This document shows, in pieces, positions 24,985 to 34,758 of a stretch of DNA of 64,000 nt. The position numbers and the translations under genes were made by a program. The notes beneath the pieces are model-generated. The model saw only the letters and a program-made list of their open reading frames with translations, was not told where the DNA came from and did not search any database. This DNA comes from Halomonas sp. (GTDB taxonomy: Bacteria > Pseudomonadota > Gammaproteobacteria > Pseudomonadales > Halomonadaceae). The stretch is from contig NZ_JAGOBJ010000011.1 in the NCBI RefSeq assembly GCF_017983445.1, forward strand, positions 1 through 64,000. Reading direction: 5' to 3'. Each line of letters starts with the position of its first letter. The stretch's first letter is position 1.

Positions 24985-26475
24985 ATGATGACCCAGCTTA
25001 ATAATCACAATGTGGGCAAACTAGGCTCCCTTATTGGCACTCCTCTTTATGACCGGAGCGCAGTAACGCCGGGCATCGTGCATATTGGCGTGGGCGGTTT
25101 TCACCGTGCCCATCAGGCAATGTACCTTGATGCCTTGATGAATCAGGGGCTGGCGCTTGATTGGGGCGTCGTCGGGGTTGGCGTCATGCCGGATGATAAA
25201 CGCATGCAGCAGGCGCTCGCCGCGCAGGACCACCTTTATACCCTGGTAGTCAAGCACCCTGGCGGCGAGTACGAGCCGCGGGTCATTGGAAGTATGGTGG
25301 ACTACCTGTTTGCCCCAGAAGACCCGAAGGCAGTGATTGAGCAGATGGCCGACCCGGCGATTCGGATCGTGTCGCTCACCGTGACCGAAGGGGGCTACAA
25401 TTTTCATCCGGTGACCGGCGAGTTCAATCTGGAAAACCCCCAAGTGCGCGATGATCTGGCCCATCCAACGAAGTCCTCGACCAGTTTTGGCTTGGTTGTT
25501 GAGGCGCTGGTACGCCGCCGCGCGCGCGGTATCGCGCCGTTTACCGTGATGTCGTGTGACAACATTCAAGGCAATGGTGATGTGGCCAGGCGCATGTTTA
25601 CCGCCTATGCGCGTGCCCGCGATAGCCAGTTGGGAGAGTGGCTTGCCGCACACGTCGCATTCCCCAATGCCATGGTGGACCGTATCACGCCCGTTACCGC
25701 TCCGGCCGATATCGACGAGCTGGCGCATCGTTTTGGTATTGAGGATGCCTGGCCCGTGGTGTGTGAGCCGTTTACCCAATGGGTGCTGGAAGATCACTTC
25801 CCACTAGGCCGTCCGCCGCTCGAGAGAGTAGGCGTGCAGGTAGTTGAGGATGTGGAGCCCTATGAGTTAATGAAGCTGCGGCTTTTAAATGCCAGCCATC
25901 AGGCGCTCACCTATTTTGGTTATTTAGCGGGCTATCGCTATGCCCACGAAGTCTGCCAGGACCCGCTATTTGTGGACTTTTTGCTGGGCTATATGCGTGA
26001 AGAGGGCACACCCACGCTGGCCCCGGTACCAGGAGTGGATCTGGAGACGTACCGCTTAACCCTGATTGAGCGTTTTGCCAATCCTGAAATCAAGGACACA
26101 CTGGCGCGGCTGTGTGCGGAAAGCTCGGACCGTATCCCCAAATGGCTGGTGCCGGTAATTCATCACCAGCTGGCCCACGGTGGTGAGATCAAGCGCAGCG
26201 CCGCGGTAGTGGCCAGCTGGGCACGATACGCCGAGGGTGTCGATGAGCAGGGCGAACCTATCAACATAGTGGATCGCTTAAAAGACACGCTCATCGCGAT
26301 TGCTGCCGAAAACCGTACCCGGCCAAGCGCATTTATCGACAACCGTGAACTGTTTGGGGATCTGGCCGACCATCCACGCTTTCTTGATGCTTATCTGCAA
26401 ACGCTGAACTCGCTGCATAAGCACGGCGCACGGGTTACGCTGGAAGCACTTGTGGCCTCCAAAGGAACGCTGTGA
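24985..26475 (+). CDS. mtlK: Mannitol 2-dehydrogenase family polyol dehydrogenase
   Basis: 496 aa long-chain polyol dehydrogenase, NAD-dependent, zinc-independent. N-terminal Rossmann region GIVHIGVGGFHRAHQAMYLD near 30-49; the family signature with the catalytic Lys is KLRLLNASHQ near 297-306. Oxidises D-mannitol to fructose, D-arabitol to D-xylulose or D-sorbitol to fructose depending on the member. With a xylulokinase and no fructokinase following, D-arabitol is an attractive substrate. Shares one base with the xylB start. Confidence 0.9.
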   Translation: MMTQLNNHNVGKLGSLIGTPLYDRSAVTPGIVHIGVGGFHRAHQAMYLDALMNQGLALDWGVVGVGVMPDDKRMQQALAAQDHLYTLVVKHPGGEYEPRVIGSMVDYLFAPEDPKAVIEQMADPAIRIVSLTVTEGGYNFHPVTGEFNLENPQVRDDLAHPTKSSTSFGLVVEALVRRRARGIAPFTVMSCDNIQGNGDVARRMFTAYARARDSQLGEWLAAHVAFPNAMVDRITPVTAPADIDELAHRFGIEDAWPVVCEPFTQWVLEDHFPLGRPPLERVGVQVVEDVEPYELMKLRLLNASHQALTYFGYLAGYRYAHEVCQDPLFVDFLLGYMREEGTPTLAPVPGVDLETYRLTLIERFANPEIKDTLARLCAESSDRIPKWLVPVIHHQLAHGGEIKRSAAVVASWARYAEGVDEQGEPINIVDRLKDTLIAIAAENRTRPSAFIDNRELFGDLADHPRFLDAYLQTLNSLHKHGARVTLEALVASKGTL

Positions 26476-27962
26476 TGTATATTGGGGTGGATTGCGGTAC
26501 GCAAAGTACCAAGGTCGTGGTGGTTGATATCGAGCGAGGCGCTATTCTTGGCGAGGCAAGCCGACCACACCGGCTGGATGAGGGCGAGAACGGGCGACGC
26601 GAGCAGGCGCCGTCAGAATGGCTTGCCGCTTTAAAAGGTGCTTTTTTTAGCGCCCTGGAACGTGCAGGGGTAAGCGCTGAACAGGTGAGGGGGATCGGTG
26701 TTTCAGGTCAGCAGCACGGCATGGTGGCACTCGATGCCGACGGCGCACCGGTTTATCCGGCCAAGCTTTGGTGCGATACCGAAACCAGCGCACAAAACAG
26801 CGACCTTGTCGCCCGCCTGGGCGGGGAGTCTGGCTGCCTGGAAAAGCTGGGACTAGTGCTGCAAACCGGCTATACCGCCTCGAAAATCGCCTGGTTACGG
26901 GAGCATCAGCCGGATGTCTACCAGCGAATCGATAGTCTGTTATTACCCCACGACTACCTTAATTTCTGGCTGACCGGCGAGCGCGTAACCGAAGCGGGGG
27001 ATGCTTCTGGCACCGGGTATTTTGATACCCGAACGCGGCGCTGGCAGTTGGACGTCTTTTCTGAAATAGCCCCGGAACTTGATCCTCAGCGCGTACTGCC
27101 ACGGTTGTTGGAAGCCCATGAGCCAGCCGGGGTTGTGCGCCCGCTCGCGGCTCGTGAGTTAGGGCTTCGCGATAACGTGGTAGTGTCTTCGGGTGGGGGC
27201 GACAATATGTTGGGCGCGATTGGCACCGGCAATATCACCTCAGGGCTTATAACGCTAAGCCTGGGGACATCCGGTACCGTATGCGCCTATTCGCCTGAAC
27301 CGGTTATCTGCGATAACGCCATGGTGGCGAATTTTTGCTCGAGCACCGGCGGCTGGCTGCCGCTTATCTGCACCATGAATGTCACCTCGGCGACTACCCG
27401 GATACGCGAACTGTTTGGGTTGGATCTGGCCACGTTTAGCGAACAGGTAGCCAGCGCCCCGGTAGGCGCTGAAGGCGTTACCGTGCTGCCGTTTTTCAAC
27501 GGCGAACGCGTGCCTATGCTGCCGGAAGCCTCGGCGGATTTTCTGGGCTTGACCAGTTTAAATGCCACCCAGGCAAACCTTTGTCGCGCGGTGGTTGAAG
27601 GGGCAACGTTTGGACTACGCTATGGGCTTGAGTTGCTGGGAGATTTAACCGCAGGTGCTAGTCAGATTCGTCTGATTGGCGGTGGCGCCAACAGCCCAAT
27701 ATGGCGGCAAATGGTGGCCGATATTACCGGCACCGAAGTGATTTGCCCCGAGATTACCGATGCCGCCGCGTTAGGCGCCGCGATTCAGGCCGCCTGGTGT
27801 GATCAGCGTTCTCAGGGCGTTACTCTGGAGGCGTTATGTCAGCGTATGGTTCACCTTGATGCCCAGTCGCTTGCCGAGCCCAACGTGGCCCGCGTTGCAG
27901 CCTACCAGGATGTTTATGCGCGCTACACCCAAGCGCTGAAACAGCGTCACCAAGGCGTATAG
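26475..27962 (+). CDS. xylB: Xylulokinase (FGGY family)
   Basis: 495 aa sugar kinase: DCGTQSTK near 6-13, GVSGQQHGMV near 75-84, LSLGTSGTV near 260-268 and IGGGANSPIW near 395. Phosphorylates D-xylulose to xylulose 5-phosphate. I take the ATG at 26475 (AAGGA 8 bp upstream), overlapping the last base of the mtlK TGA; a GTG one codon earlier is possible. Last gene of the polyol operon. Confidence 0.9.
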   Translation: MYIGVDCGTQSTKVVVVDIERGAILGEASRPHRLDEGENGRREQAPSEWLAALKGAFFSALERAGVSAEQVRGIGVSGQQHGMVALDADGAPVYPAKLWCDTETSAQNSDLVARLGGESGCLEKLGLVLQTGYTASKIAWLREHQPDVYQRIDSLLLPHDYLNFWLTGERVTEAGDASGTGYFDTRTRRWQLDVFSEIAPELDPQRVLPRLLEAHEPAGVVRPLAARELGLRDNVVVSSGGGDNMLGAIGTGNITSGLITLSLGTSGTVCAYSPEPVICDNAMVANFCSSTGGWLPLICTMNVTSATTRIRELFGLDLATFSEQVASAPVGAEGVTVLPFFNGERVPMLPEASADFLGLTSLNATQANLCRAVVEGATFGLRYGLELLGDLTAGASQIRLIGGGANSPIWRQMVADITGTEVICPEITDAAALGAAIQAAWCDQRSQGVTLEALCQRMVHLDAQSLAEPNVARVAAYQDVYARYTQALKQRHQGV

Positions 27963-28057
27963 CACTCAGGTTTCTAGACGCTCAGACTTTCAAAGCATCG
28001 ATGCACGCAGGGGGTAACAGGCTCACTGGGAAGTTCGCCTGACCAGCGGAGACGTTC

Positions 28058-28170
28058 ATGAATATCACCCTGCGTAAACTATTTCAAGCCCAGGCGATAC
28101 GGCCTACGGCCCCCTGCAGCCGCTCAGCGGTGGAGATATTGCAGCGGTGTATGCGCTTGAACCCCCATAG
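28058..28170 (+). pseudogene. Possible remnant of a fructosamine-kinase-type gene
   Basis: One frame opens with MNITLRKLFQAQ; the -1 frame continues GDTAYGPLQPLSGGDIAAVY and ALEPP, then TAG at 28168-28170. LSGGDIAAVY resembles the N-terminal nucleotide-binding start of fructosamine kinases (typically LSGGDI followed by an aromatic residue). A frameshift plus an early stop would make it a 5' remnant only. Recognition rests on a short motif, so this is tentative. Confidence 0.35.
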
Positions 28171-28403
28171 TCATTTACTACTCTCTGACGTTGCCTACGG
28201 TGACGGCATTAAGCACTGCATAGCAGTGCTGGAGCCTTACTTCGGATAAGCCAGCGGCTCAACAATAAGGCGCAGAGTAGTGATCGAAAATCTTAAGCCT
28301 AAATAACGCTAAAAAAGTGCCTTCATACGATGCTTTGGTCTAGGGTAAAGGGGCGAGGCTTGACAATGCTGTGTACATACAATTAGGCAGACTTCAAGTC
28401 TAG

Positions 28404-28429
28404 CATACATACATGAATGTAACTATAAT
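28404..28429. promoter_or_regulatory. AcrR-like operator and -10 box of tolC-acrAB
   Basis: Read on the minus strand, 28404-28420 is ACATTCA-TGTA-TGTATG, matching the arms and spacing of the E. coli AcrR site (ACATTCA-N4-TGTATG). It ends 3 bp before a consensus TATAAT (28424-28429), so a bound repressor would block the promoter. An extra TACATACA lies at 28374-28381. Confidence 0.7.
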
Positions 28430-28491
28430 GCCATTCTTTGAAAATGGCTTACTTGCAGCACTATCCTTCGTTGACACCTAGAGGCACTTCC

Positions 28492-29964
28492 ATGCGACTG
28501 GCACACTGGGCAGTCAATGCCCCTTTACGACCCTTATTATTGGCTGTTCTTACTGCCTCTGTTGCGCTGCCCGCACAGGCAGCTGACCTTGTCACCATTA
28601 CCCGCGATGCATTGAGCAACAATGCTTCATTGAATTCGGCGCGCGCCCAGTATTCGGGTGTGGAAGCCGCACGGGATGTAGCACGTGGCGGGTTGCTGCC
28701 CCAGGTAAATGCGTCAGGCAACGTGGTACATCATGAACAGTTTGAAAGCCAGTCGTCAGCAAGAGCCCCAGCAGCCGGAACCGGCGCGGGAGCCGGTGCG
28801 GGCGTAGGTGTCGGTGGTAGCGAAGATCGCTATAACAGCCTGTCGCTTACCTTGGAAGCCACCCAGATACTTTTTAACGAAGTCACGCGCCAGCAAGTAA
28901 CCCAAGCCGAGCGCCAGATTGACCAGCAAGTGTATTTGCTGGCCGCGACCGAGCAACAGTTACTGATTGATGTGGCGAGCGCTTATTTCGATATTCTACG
29001 GGCCAACGAGGTGCTGGAAGCCAGGCAGGCTCAAGAGCGTGCGATTGGGCGCCAGCTAGAGCAGGCCAGTGAACAGTTTGAAGTAGGCTTGATTGCGATT
29101 ACCGAAGTGGAAGAAGCGCGGGCAAGCTTTGACCAGTCGCGTGCTGATCGTATTGCGGCAGAAAGTAATCTTCAGGTTGCTTTTGAAGTGCTTGAGCAGT
29201 TAACCGGCCAGCGGTATGCCGATATCGACTCTCTGGGCGATATGCCCGTTGCCGTACCCACTAACGACCGTGATTACTGGGTCGAGCAAGCTATCGAACG
29301 TAACCCGCAAGTACTTGCCCAGCAGGCGGGTATCGAAATTTCCCGTGTAGGTGTCGATATTGCCCGTGCTGGTCGTCTTCCAACCTTTCAGGCATTTGCT
29401 AATTACCAGCATGCCGACAATGACCTTGATGCTGTCAGCGGCTATGACGCCTCAAGCCAGATTGGCGTATCTGCCAACCTGCCTATCTACACCGGCGGTA
29501 GCACCAGCGCGAGCATTCGTCAGGGGACTTACCAGCTAGAAAGCACCCAGTACGAGTTTGAGTCGCAGCGTCGTACCACCATCCAGCAGGTACGTTCGCT
29601 CTATACCCAGGTGAGCAACAACGTCGAAACGGTTGAAGCGCGCCAGCAGGCCATTGTGTCTACAGAAAGTGCACTGGAAGCCACGCGGGCAGGCTATGAA
29701 GTCGGTACGCGTAACATTGTTGACGTACTGAATGCCGAGCAGAACTACTACAACGCTATCGCGAACTATGCGGAAGCCCGTTACGACTATGTGGTGAACC
29801 TTCTCTCGCTGCGCCAGCAGTCAGGCCTGCTTGACGTGCCGGCAATCGAAGAAGTCAACGCGTGGCTAACCGGTGAGCAGGTGAGCTTTACACTGCCCGA
29901 TGGCGGTGAAGACGATTATCAGCGTGCCATGGATATCGGGGCTCCGCCCACTCGCGGCATGTAA
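28492..29964 (+). CDS. tolC: TolC-family outer-membrane efflux protein
   Basis: 490 aa. A signal peptide ends at about LPAQA. The mature protein has two long alpha-helical repeats typical of TolC (for example QAERQIDQQVYLLAATEQQL near 144 and QQAIVSTESALEATRAGYEV near 386) and the C-terminal DVLNAEQNYYNAIANYAEAR. An insert rich in Gly/Ala (about residues 86-104) sits in the first half. GAGG lies 8 bp before the ATG at 28492, whereas the open frame begins at a TTG at 28438. First gene of tolC-acrA-acrB. Confidence 0.88.
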   Translation: MRLAHWAVNAPLRPLLLAVLTASVALPAQAADLVTITRDALSNNASLNSARAQYSGVEAARDVARGGLLPQVNASGNVVHHEQFESQSSARAPAAGTGAGAGAGVGVGGSEDRYNSLSLTLEATQILFNEVTRQQVTQAERQIDQQVYLLAATEQQLLIDVASAYFDILRANEVLEARQAQERAIGRQLEQASEQFEVGLIAITEVEEARASFDQSRADRIAAESNLQVAFEVLEQLTGQRYADIDSLGDMPVAVPTNDRDYWVEQAIERNPQVLAQQAGIEISRVGVDIARAGRLPTFQAFANYQHADNDLDAVSGYDASSQIGVSANLPIYTGGSTSASIRQGTYQLESTQYEFESQRRTTIQQVRSLYTQVSNNVETVEARQQAIVSTESALEATRAGYEVGTRNIVDVLNAEQNYYNAIANYAEARYDYVVNLLSLRQQSGLLDVPAIEEVNAWLTGEQVSFTLPDGGEDDYQRAMDIGAPPTRGM

Positions 29965-30083
29965 CAACGTTTAATAGACATGGCTTCAGACTAGCGACCT
30001 GGCTGGCTTTATAAGTTTAGCGTCGCTTAAAAGCATTGTGGTGTCGTTAGTCAACGTTTTGAAAGATCAAGGGATACCAACGT

Positions 30084-31361
30084 ATGAGAAAGTTGATTCA
30101 CTCAGGCCGAGCGAGTCTAGTAACGCTGATTGCTGCGCTAGCGCTGACGGCCTGCGGCCAGGAAGAGTCTCAAGAGGAACAGGGCGCTCAGCAGGAAGCG
30201 CCGCCTCATAAGGTAGAAGTGGCCGAAATGGCGCGCCAGGATATTCCGCTCAACAAGTCCTATCCATCGCTGTTGCGCAGTGATCGCGAAGTGACGCTGG
30301 TGGCCCGTGTAAGTGGGTATCTGGAAGAGCGTCATTTTGAGCCCGGGCAGATGGTGGAAGAGGGCGATTCGCTTTATACCATCGAACCTGACCTTTACCA
30401 GGCAACGGTCAACCAGCGTGAAGCTGACCTGCAGAGTGCACGCGCCGAATCTTCCCGTGCCCAGCGGGATGCCCAGCGTTTTGAACAGCTATTAGGCCAG
30501 AACTCGGTAAGCCGTCAGCAGTATGACCAGGCTCAGGCAGAGCAGCGTGTAGCGCAAGCCAATGTTGCTCAGGCAGAAGCTGCCTTAACCAGCGCCAACC
30601 TGGATCTTGGCTATGCCAACGTATCGGCGCCTGTCTCCGGCATGATCAGCTTGAGCCAGATCAACGTGGGAAACTTCGTTAATTCGGGAACCGAACTTGC
30701 CACCATCACGCCGCTGGATCCACTGGAAGTGCGTTTCCAGATGCCTCAGCGCGATGCGTTTGAGCTGCGCCGTCAGTTAAATGAAGCTGGCGATGCTTCC
30801 AATATTACTGCGCGCCTGCGCGTCCCTGGCTTGAGTGGTTCAGACGACTCGGAGCTGGAAGGGCGTTTAGAGTTTTTGGGTTCGCGGGTTGATAGTGGAA
30901 CCAGTACGGTTCAGGCATCAGCCATGTTTGATAATCCTGATGGCGCTATCCTGCCTGGCCAGTTTGTACGCGTGAGTCTTGATGGTTTAAGGCGTTTTAA
31001 CGTGTTGGCCGTGCCGGAAATTGCCGTCACCCAAGGCTTGATGGGTCCGCGAGTGTTTGTGCTGGATGAAGAAGACCAAGCACGCGAGCGCACCATTCAG
31101 CTAGGCGAAGTGGCTGGCCCCTGGCAGCTGATTGCCGATGGCCTTGAAGAGGGCGACCGCGTAGTAGTGGGTGATCCAGCGGGTCTGGAACCCGGTATGG
31201 CGATTGATCCCCAGCCCTTCAACGGCAATGCCGATGAGCTGGTGGAAAGCGTTGAAGAAGCCGAAGCGAAAGAACAGCATCAACAGGCTGAGGCCGCGTC
31301 AGAAATGACCGGCGGCGCTGGCGCAGCGCCAGCAGGTGAAGGGGAAGAGGGTGCTCAATAA
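30084..31361 (+). CDS. acrA: RND efflux periplasmic adaptor lipoprotein
   Basis: 425 aa membrane-fusion protein. Lipoprotein signal with lipobox LTAC and acylated Cys24. Biotinyl-lipoyl-like, alpha-hairpin (about 100-165, many Gln/Ala) and beta-barrel domains follow, including RVSGYLEERHFEPGQMVEEG and GYANVSAPVSGMISLSQINV. The Glu/Ala-rich C-terminal tail (about 380-425) is probably disordered. Stop codon TAA shares its final A with the acrB ATG. Confidence 0.92.
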   Translation: MRKLIHSGRASLVTLIAALALTACGQEESQEEQGAQQEAPPHKVEVAEMARQDIPLNKSYPSLLRSDREVTLVARVSGYLEERHFEPGQMVEEGDSLYTIEPDLYQATVNQREADLQSARAESSRAQRDAQRFEQLLGQNSVSRQQYDQAQAEQRVAQANVAQAEAALTSANLDLGYANVSAPVSGMISLSQINVGNFVNSGTELATITPLDPLEVRFQMPQRDAFELRRQLNEAGDASNITARLRVPGLSGSDDSELEGRLEFLGSRVDSGTSTVQASAMFDNPDGAILPGQFVRVSLDGLRRFNVLAVPEIAVTQGLMGPRVFVLDEEDQARERTIQLGEVAGPWQLIADGLEEGDRVVVGDPAGLEPGMAIDPQPFNGNADELVESVEEAEAKEQHQQAEAASEMTGGAGAAPAGEGEEGAQ

Positions 31362-34300
31362 TGAATCTCTCTAACTTCTTTATCAGTCGTCCGATTTTCG
31401 CCACGGTACTGGCGATTATCCTGACGCTGGTAGGTGCCATGGCCATGCGGATACTGCCAATTGAGCAGTATCCGAGCGTGGTGCCGCCCACTGTTTCGGT
31501 GCAGGCCCAGTTCCCCGGCGCGGATGCTGAAACCGTTGCGCAAACGGTAGCGGCACCGCTTGCAGAGGCGATCAACGGTGTAGAGGATATGTTGTACATG
31601 ACCTCTAACAGCGCTGATAACGGCATCATGAGCCTGAGTGTGGCGTTCAATATCGGCACCGATGGTGATATCAATACCATCAACGTCAACAACCGCGTAC
31701 AGGGAGCGCTTTCTCAGCTACCTGAGCAGGTGCAGTCTCAGGGCGTGACCGTTGAGCTGCGCTCTGACTCCATCTTGATGTTGATCGCCCTGACTTCACC
31801 CAGCGGCGACTACAACAATGTTTATATGCAGAACTACGCCACCCTTAACGTACTCGATGAATTGCGCCAGGTGCCTGGCGTAGGTAACGCCGAGGTATTG
31901 GGTGGGGGCGAGTTCGCCATGCGTATCTGGATGGACCCCGACAAGCTGGCGCAGTACGACTTGACCCCGAGTGAAGTCGCCAGCGCCATTCGCTCGCAAA
32001 ACACTGAAATTCCGGCAGGTAATCTGGCGGCAACCCCGCAGGGAGAGCCGCGCGCCTATACCTACACGATCACCGCTGGCGGTCGTCTTTCCAATACGGA
32101 TGACTTTCGCAATATCTATCTGCGCACTAACCCCGATGGCTCATCACTGCGCCTTCAGGACGTAGCGCGTATCGAATTGGGCGCCTCGTTTTACGGTATT
32201 GATGCACGGTTAAATGGCTCCACCATGACGCCCATCATCATTAACCAGCAGCCGGGTGCCAACGCCTTGGCAACTGCTGATGCGGTGCGTGCGACAATGG
32301 ATGACCTGGCCGGACGTTTCCCGCCTGGGCTTGAATATGTAACGCCTTATGACACTACTCAGTTTATCGATGCATCGGTAGAAACGGTATTTCATACCTT
32401 TATTGAAGCCTTCCTGATCGTTATCGTCATTCTGTTTATCTTTCTGCAAAACTGGCGCTTTACCGTTATTGCCATGTCGGTGGTTCCGGTCTCGGTCATT
32501 GGTACCTTTGCAGGCTTTTACCTGTTCGACTTCTCGATCAACCTGCTCACGCTGTTTGCGCTGGTGCTTTCGATAGGGATCGTGGTGGATGATGCGATAC
32601 TCGTTGTTGAAAACGTCGAGCGTGTGCTGAGTGAAGAAGATGATATTTCTGTTCATGACGCCACGGTTCGCGCCATGAAAGAAGTTGGCGGGCCGGTTAT
32701 TGCTACCTCCCTGATCATGGCGGCGGTCTTCGTACCGGTTGCCTTCCTGGGTGGCTTTACCGGGCAGATTTATCAACAGTTCGCGATTACCGTGGCGATC
32801 TCGGTGGCCCTGTCAGCCTTGATGGCATTGACGTTTACGCCGGCGCTTTCGGCCATCTTTATCAAGCACAACCTGCACCAGACGCGCGAATCGGCATTTA
32901 AGCGGGCAATTACGACGCCTCTGCGCCTGTTTGACCGTCTGTTTGCTGGTATTACTGCGGTTTACATGTGGTTTGTGGTAAGGCTGGTACGCTTTTGGGT
33001 GCTGGCGTTGGCGTTAACGGTTGCGGTCGGGGCAGGCTCTTACTGGCTATTTGTTAATACGCCTTCAACGCTTGTACCAGAAACCGACCAAGGGATCGTA
33101 CTGGTCAGCGTATCGCTACCCGATGCGGCCTCGCTTGATCGCACCCAAACGTATATGGCGAAGCTTAGCTCCGCGATAGAAGGTATTCCTGGCGTGCAGT
33201 ATTCCTCGGCGATAGCGGGCTATGACATCTTGGCAAGTGCTGTAAATACGGCCCGGGGGATTATCTTCGTCAATATGGTGCCTTGGGGCGATCGTGATCT
33301 GACGGCTGGCGCATTAGTCGGGCAGATCATGCAGCTTGGGTCAAGTATTGACGGCGGTACGGCCATGGCCTTTAACGTTCCGCCGATCATGGGGCTTTCA
33401 ACGACGGGGGGCTTCACTGGCTATCTTCAGTCGTTTGATGGTGCTTCGCCTCGTGAGCTTTACGAAGCCTCGTTGCAGATCATGGGCGCGGCCAACCAGC
33501 ACCCAGCGTTAAATCAGGTGTTCTCCACGTTTAACGTTAACGTGCCTTCGTACCGTGCTGAAATTGATCAGCAAAAAGCCTTGAGCTATGGCGTGGCACT
33601 GGAAAATATCAACTCGGCGCTTGCCAACACCTTCGGTAACGGGTTTGTTAACTTCTTCAGTTATCAAAACCGTAACTTCCAGGTGTATCTGCAAAACGAG
33701 GATACCTTTCGTAAAACGCCGGATGACATAAGTAGCGTCTTCGTACGAGGTGGTAACGGCGAGCGTATTCCGCTGTCTGAGTTTGTCACACTGGAGCGTC
33801 AGGTAGGCCCCTCGGTTGTTTCACGCTTTGGGGTATATAGCGGTGCGCAGTTCCAAGGTGGTTCGGCTCCCGGCTATAGCTCGACTCAGGCAATCGAGGC
33901 GATGGATCAGGTGGTCATGGACACGCTAGGTCCTAACTGGGGCATGGGGTGGACAGGTACGGCTTACCAGGAAGCCAACCTGGGTAATACGGCGATGCTG
34001 GCCATCGTGTTCGGTATCATGATGGTCTTCCTGATCCTGGCTGCTCAGTACGAAAGCTGGTCACTGCCCCTGGCGGTACTGACCGCCACACCGTTTGCAT
34101 TCCTCGGTGGCATCGGGGGTATTGCGTTACGCGGACTCGATACCAGTGTATATGTTCAGATAGGTATGCTGGTGGTCGTGGGGCTTGCAGCGAAGAACGC
34201 CATATTGATTGTGGAGTTTGCCGAGCTGCAGCGTAAAGAGCAGGGCAAGTCGATCCGCGAGGCGGCGATTACCGCGGCGGAGCTACGCTTCCGGCCTATC

Positions 34301-34546
34301 GTCATGACATCACTTGCGTTTATCTTCGGTACCTTGCCGTTGGCACTGGCTACCGGCGCGAGCGACGTCAGCAGTCACCACATTGGCACCACGGTTGCTG
34401 TAGGCATGGCATCGGTTGCGATCCTGGGCAGTCTGTTTATCCCCAGCTTTTACGCCATGATTGCTACCGTGTCTGACTGGCTGTATCGCAAACGCCACCC
34501 TAATCGTGATAATCAAAAGCCAGCACTGGAGCACGACCAGCAGTGA
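31361..34546 (+). CDS. acrB: RND multidrug efflux pump, HAE1 family
   Basis: 1061 aa, full-length inner-membrane proton/drug antiporter with twelve transmembrane helices. N-terminus NFFISRPIFATVLAIILTLV; the proton-relay acidic pair is in SIGIVVDDAILVVENVERV near 400-418 and the lysine helix near GLAAKNAILIVEFAEL (about 943). Polyspecific drug, bile-salt or solvent export is the family role. A strong terminator follows 30 bp after the stop. Confidence 0.95.
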   Translation: MNLSNFFISRPIFATVLAIILTLVGAMAMRILPIEQYPSVVPPTVSVQAQFPGADAETVAQTVAAPLAEAINGVEDMLYMTSNSADNGIMSLSVAFNIGTDGDINTINVNNRVQGALSQLPEQVQSQGVTVELRSDSILMLIALTSPSGDYNNVYMQNYATLNVLDELRQVPGVGNAEVLGGGEFAMRIWMDPDKLAQYDLTPSEVASAIRSQNTEIPAGNLAATPQGEPRAYTYTITAGGRLSNTDDFRNIYLRTNPDGSSLRLQDVARIELGASFYGIDARLNGSTMTPIIINQQPGANALATADAVRATMDDLAGRFPPGLEYVTPYDTTQFIDASVETVFHTFIEAFLIVIVILFIFLQNWRFTVIAMSVVPVSVIGTFAGFYLFDFSINLLTLFALVLSIGIVVDDAILVVENVERVLSEEDDISVHDATVRAMKEVGGPVIATSLIMAAVFVPVAFLGGFTGQIYQQFAITVAISVALSALMALTFTPALSAIFIKHNLHQTRESAFKRAITTPLRLFDRLFAGITAVYMWFVVRLVRFWVLALALTVAVGAGSYWLFVNTPSTLVPETDQGIVLVSVSLPDAASLDRTQTYMAKLSSAIEGIPGVQYSSAIAGYDILASAVNTARGIIFVNMVPWGDRDLTAGALVGQIMQLGSSIDGGTAMAFNVPPIMGLSTTGGFTGYLQSFDGASPRELYEASLQIMGAANQHPALNQVFSTFNVNVPSYRAEIDQQKALSYGVALENINSALANTFGNGFVNFFSYQNRNFQVYLQNEDTFRKTPDDISSVFVRGGNGERIPLSEFVTLERQVGPSVVSRFGVYSGAQFQGGSAPGYSSTQAIEAMDQVVMDTLGPNWGMGWTGTAYQEANLGNTAMLAIVFGIMMVFLILAAQYESWSLPLAVLTATPFAFLGGIGGIALRGLDTSVYVQIGMLVVVGLAAKNAILIVEFAELQRKEQGKSIREAAITAAELRFRPIVMTSLAFIFGTLPLALATGASDVSSHHIGTTVAVGMASVAILGSLFIPSFYAMIATVSDWLYRKRHPNRDNQKPALEHDQQ

Positions 34547-34575
34547 TGCTTGATTAAAAAGGTAAGTGGTTAATG

Positions 34576-34611
34576 AGCGGGTGTTGCCTTCAGGCAGCAC
34601 CCGCTTTTTTA
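34576..34611 (+). terminator. Terminator of tolC-acrAB
   Basis: Thirteen-bp stem (AGCGGGTGTTGCC with GGCAGCACCCGCT), TTCA loop, followed by T6. Confidence 0.95.
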
Positions 34612-34758
34612 GATAGGAATAACACGCGTCAATACACTTAAGAGCAGAAAAGAATAGTTTGAACTACGCTAAAAGAGGTAAATCGTTTTCAGCTTGAACT
34701 AATAAAATCATCGCAAGCGAAAACAGCACCGGGCGATATGCCTGGAGGAGGACACGCC

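Larger units (their letters stand above)
27963..28491. other. Region between xylB and tolC
   Basis: 529 bp with a possible kinase remnant (28058-28170), an AcrR-like operator (28404-28420) and a consensus -10 (28424-28429). Otherwise nothing recognised. Confidence 0.5.

Noticed and set aside
25021-25797. 258-codon minus-strand frame opposite mtlK
   Set aside because: Lies wholly inside a well-supported gene, composed of His/Arg/Gly-rich shadow sequence, no SD and no recognisable domain.
32210-32776. 188-codon minus-strand frame opposite acrB
   Set aside because: Runs antiparallel to conserved membrane helices of AcrB; charged, repetitive composition typical of an antisense shadow.
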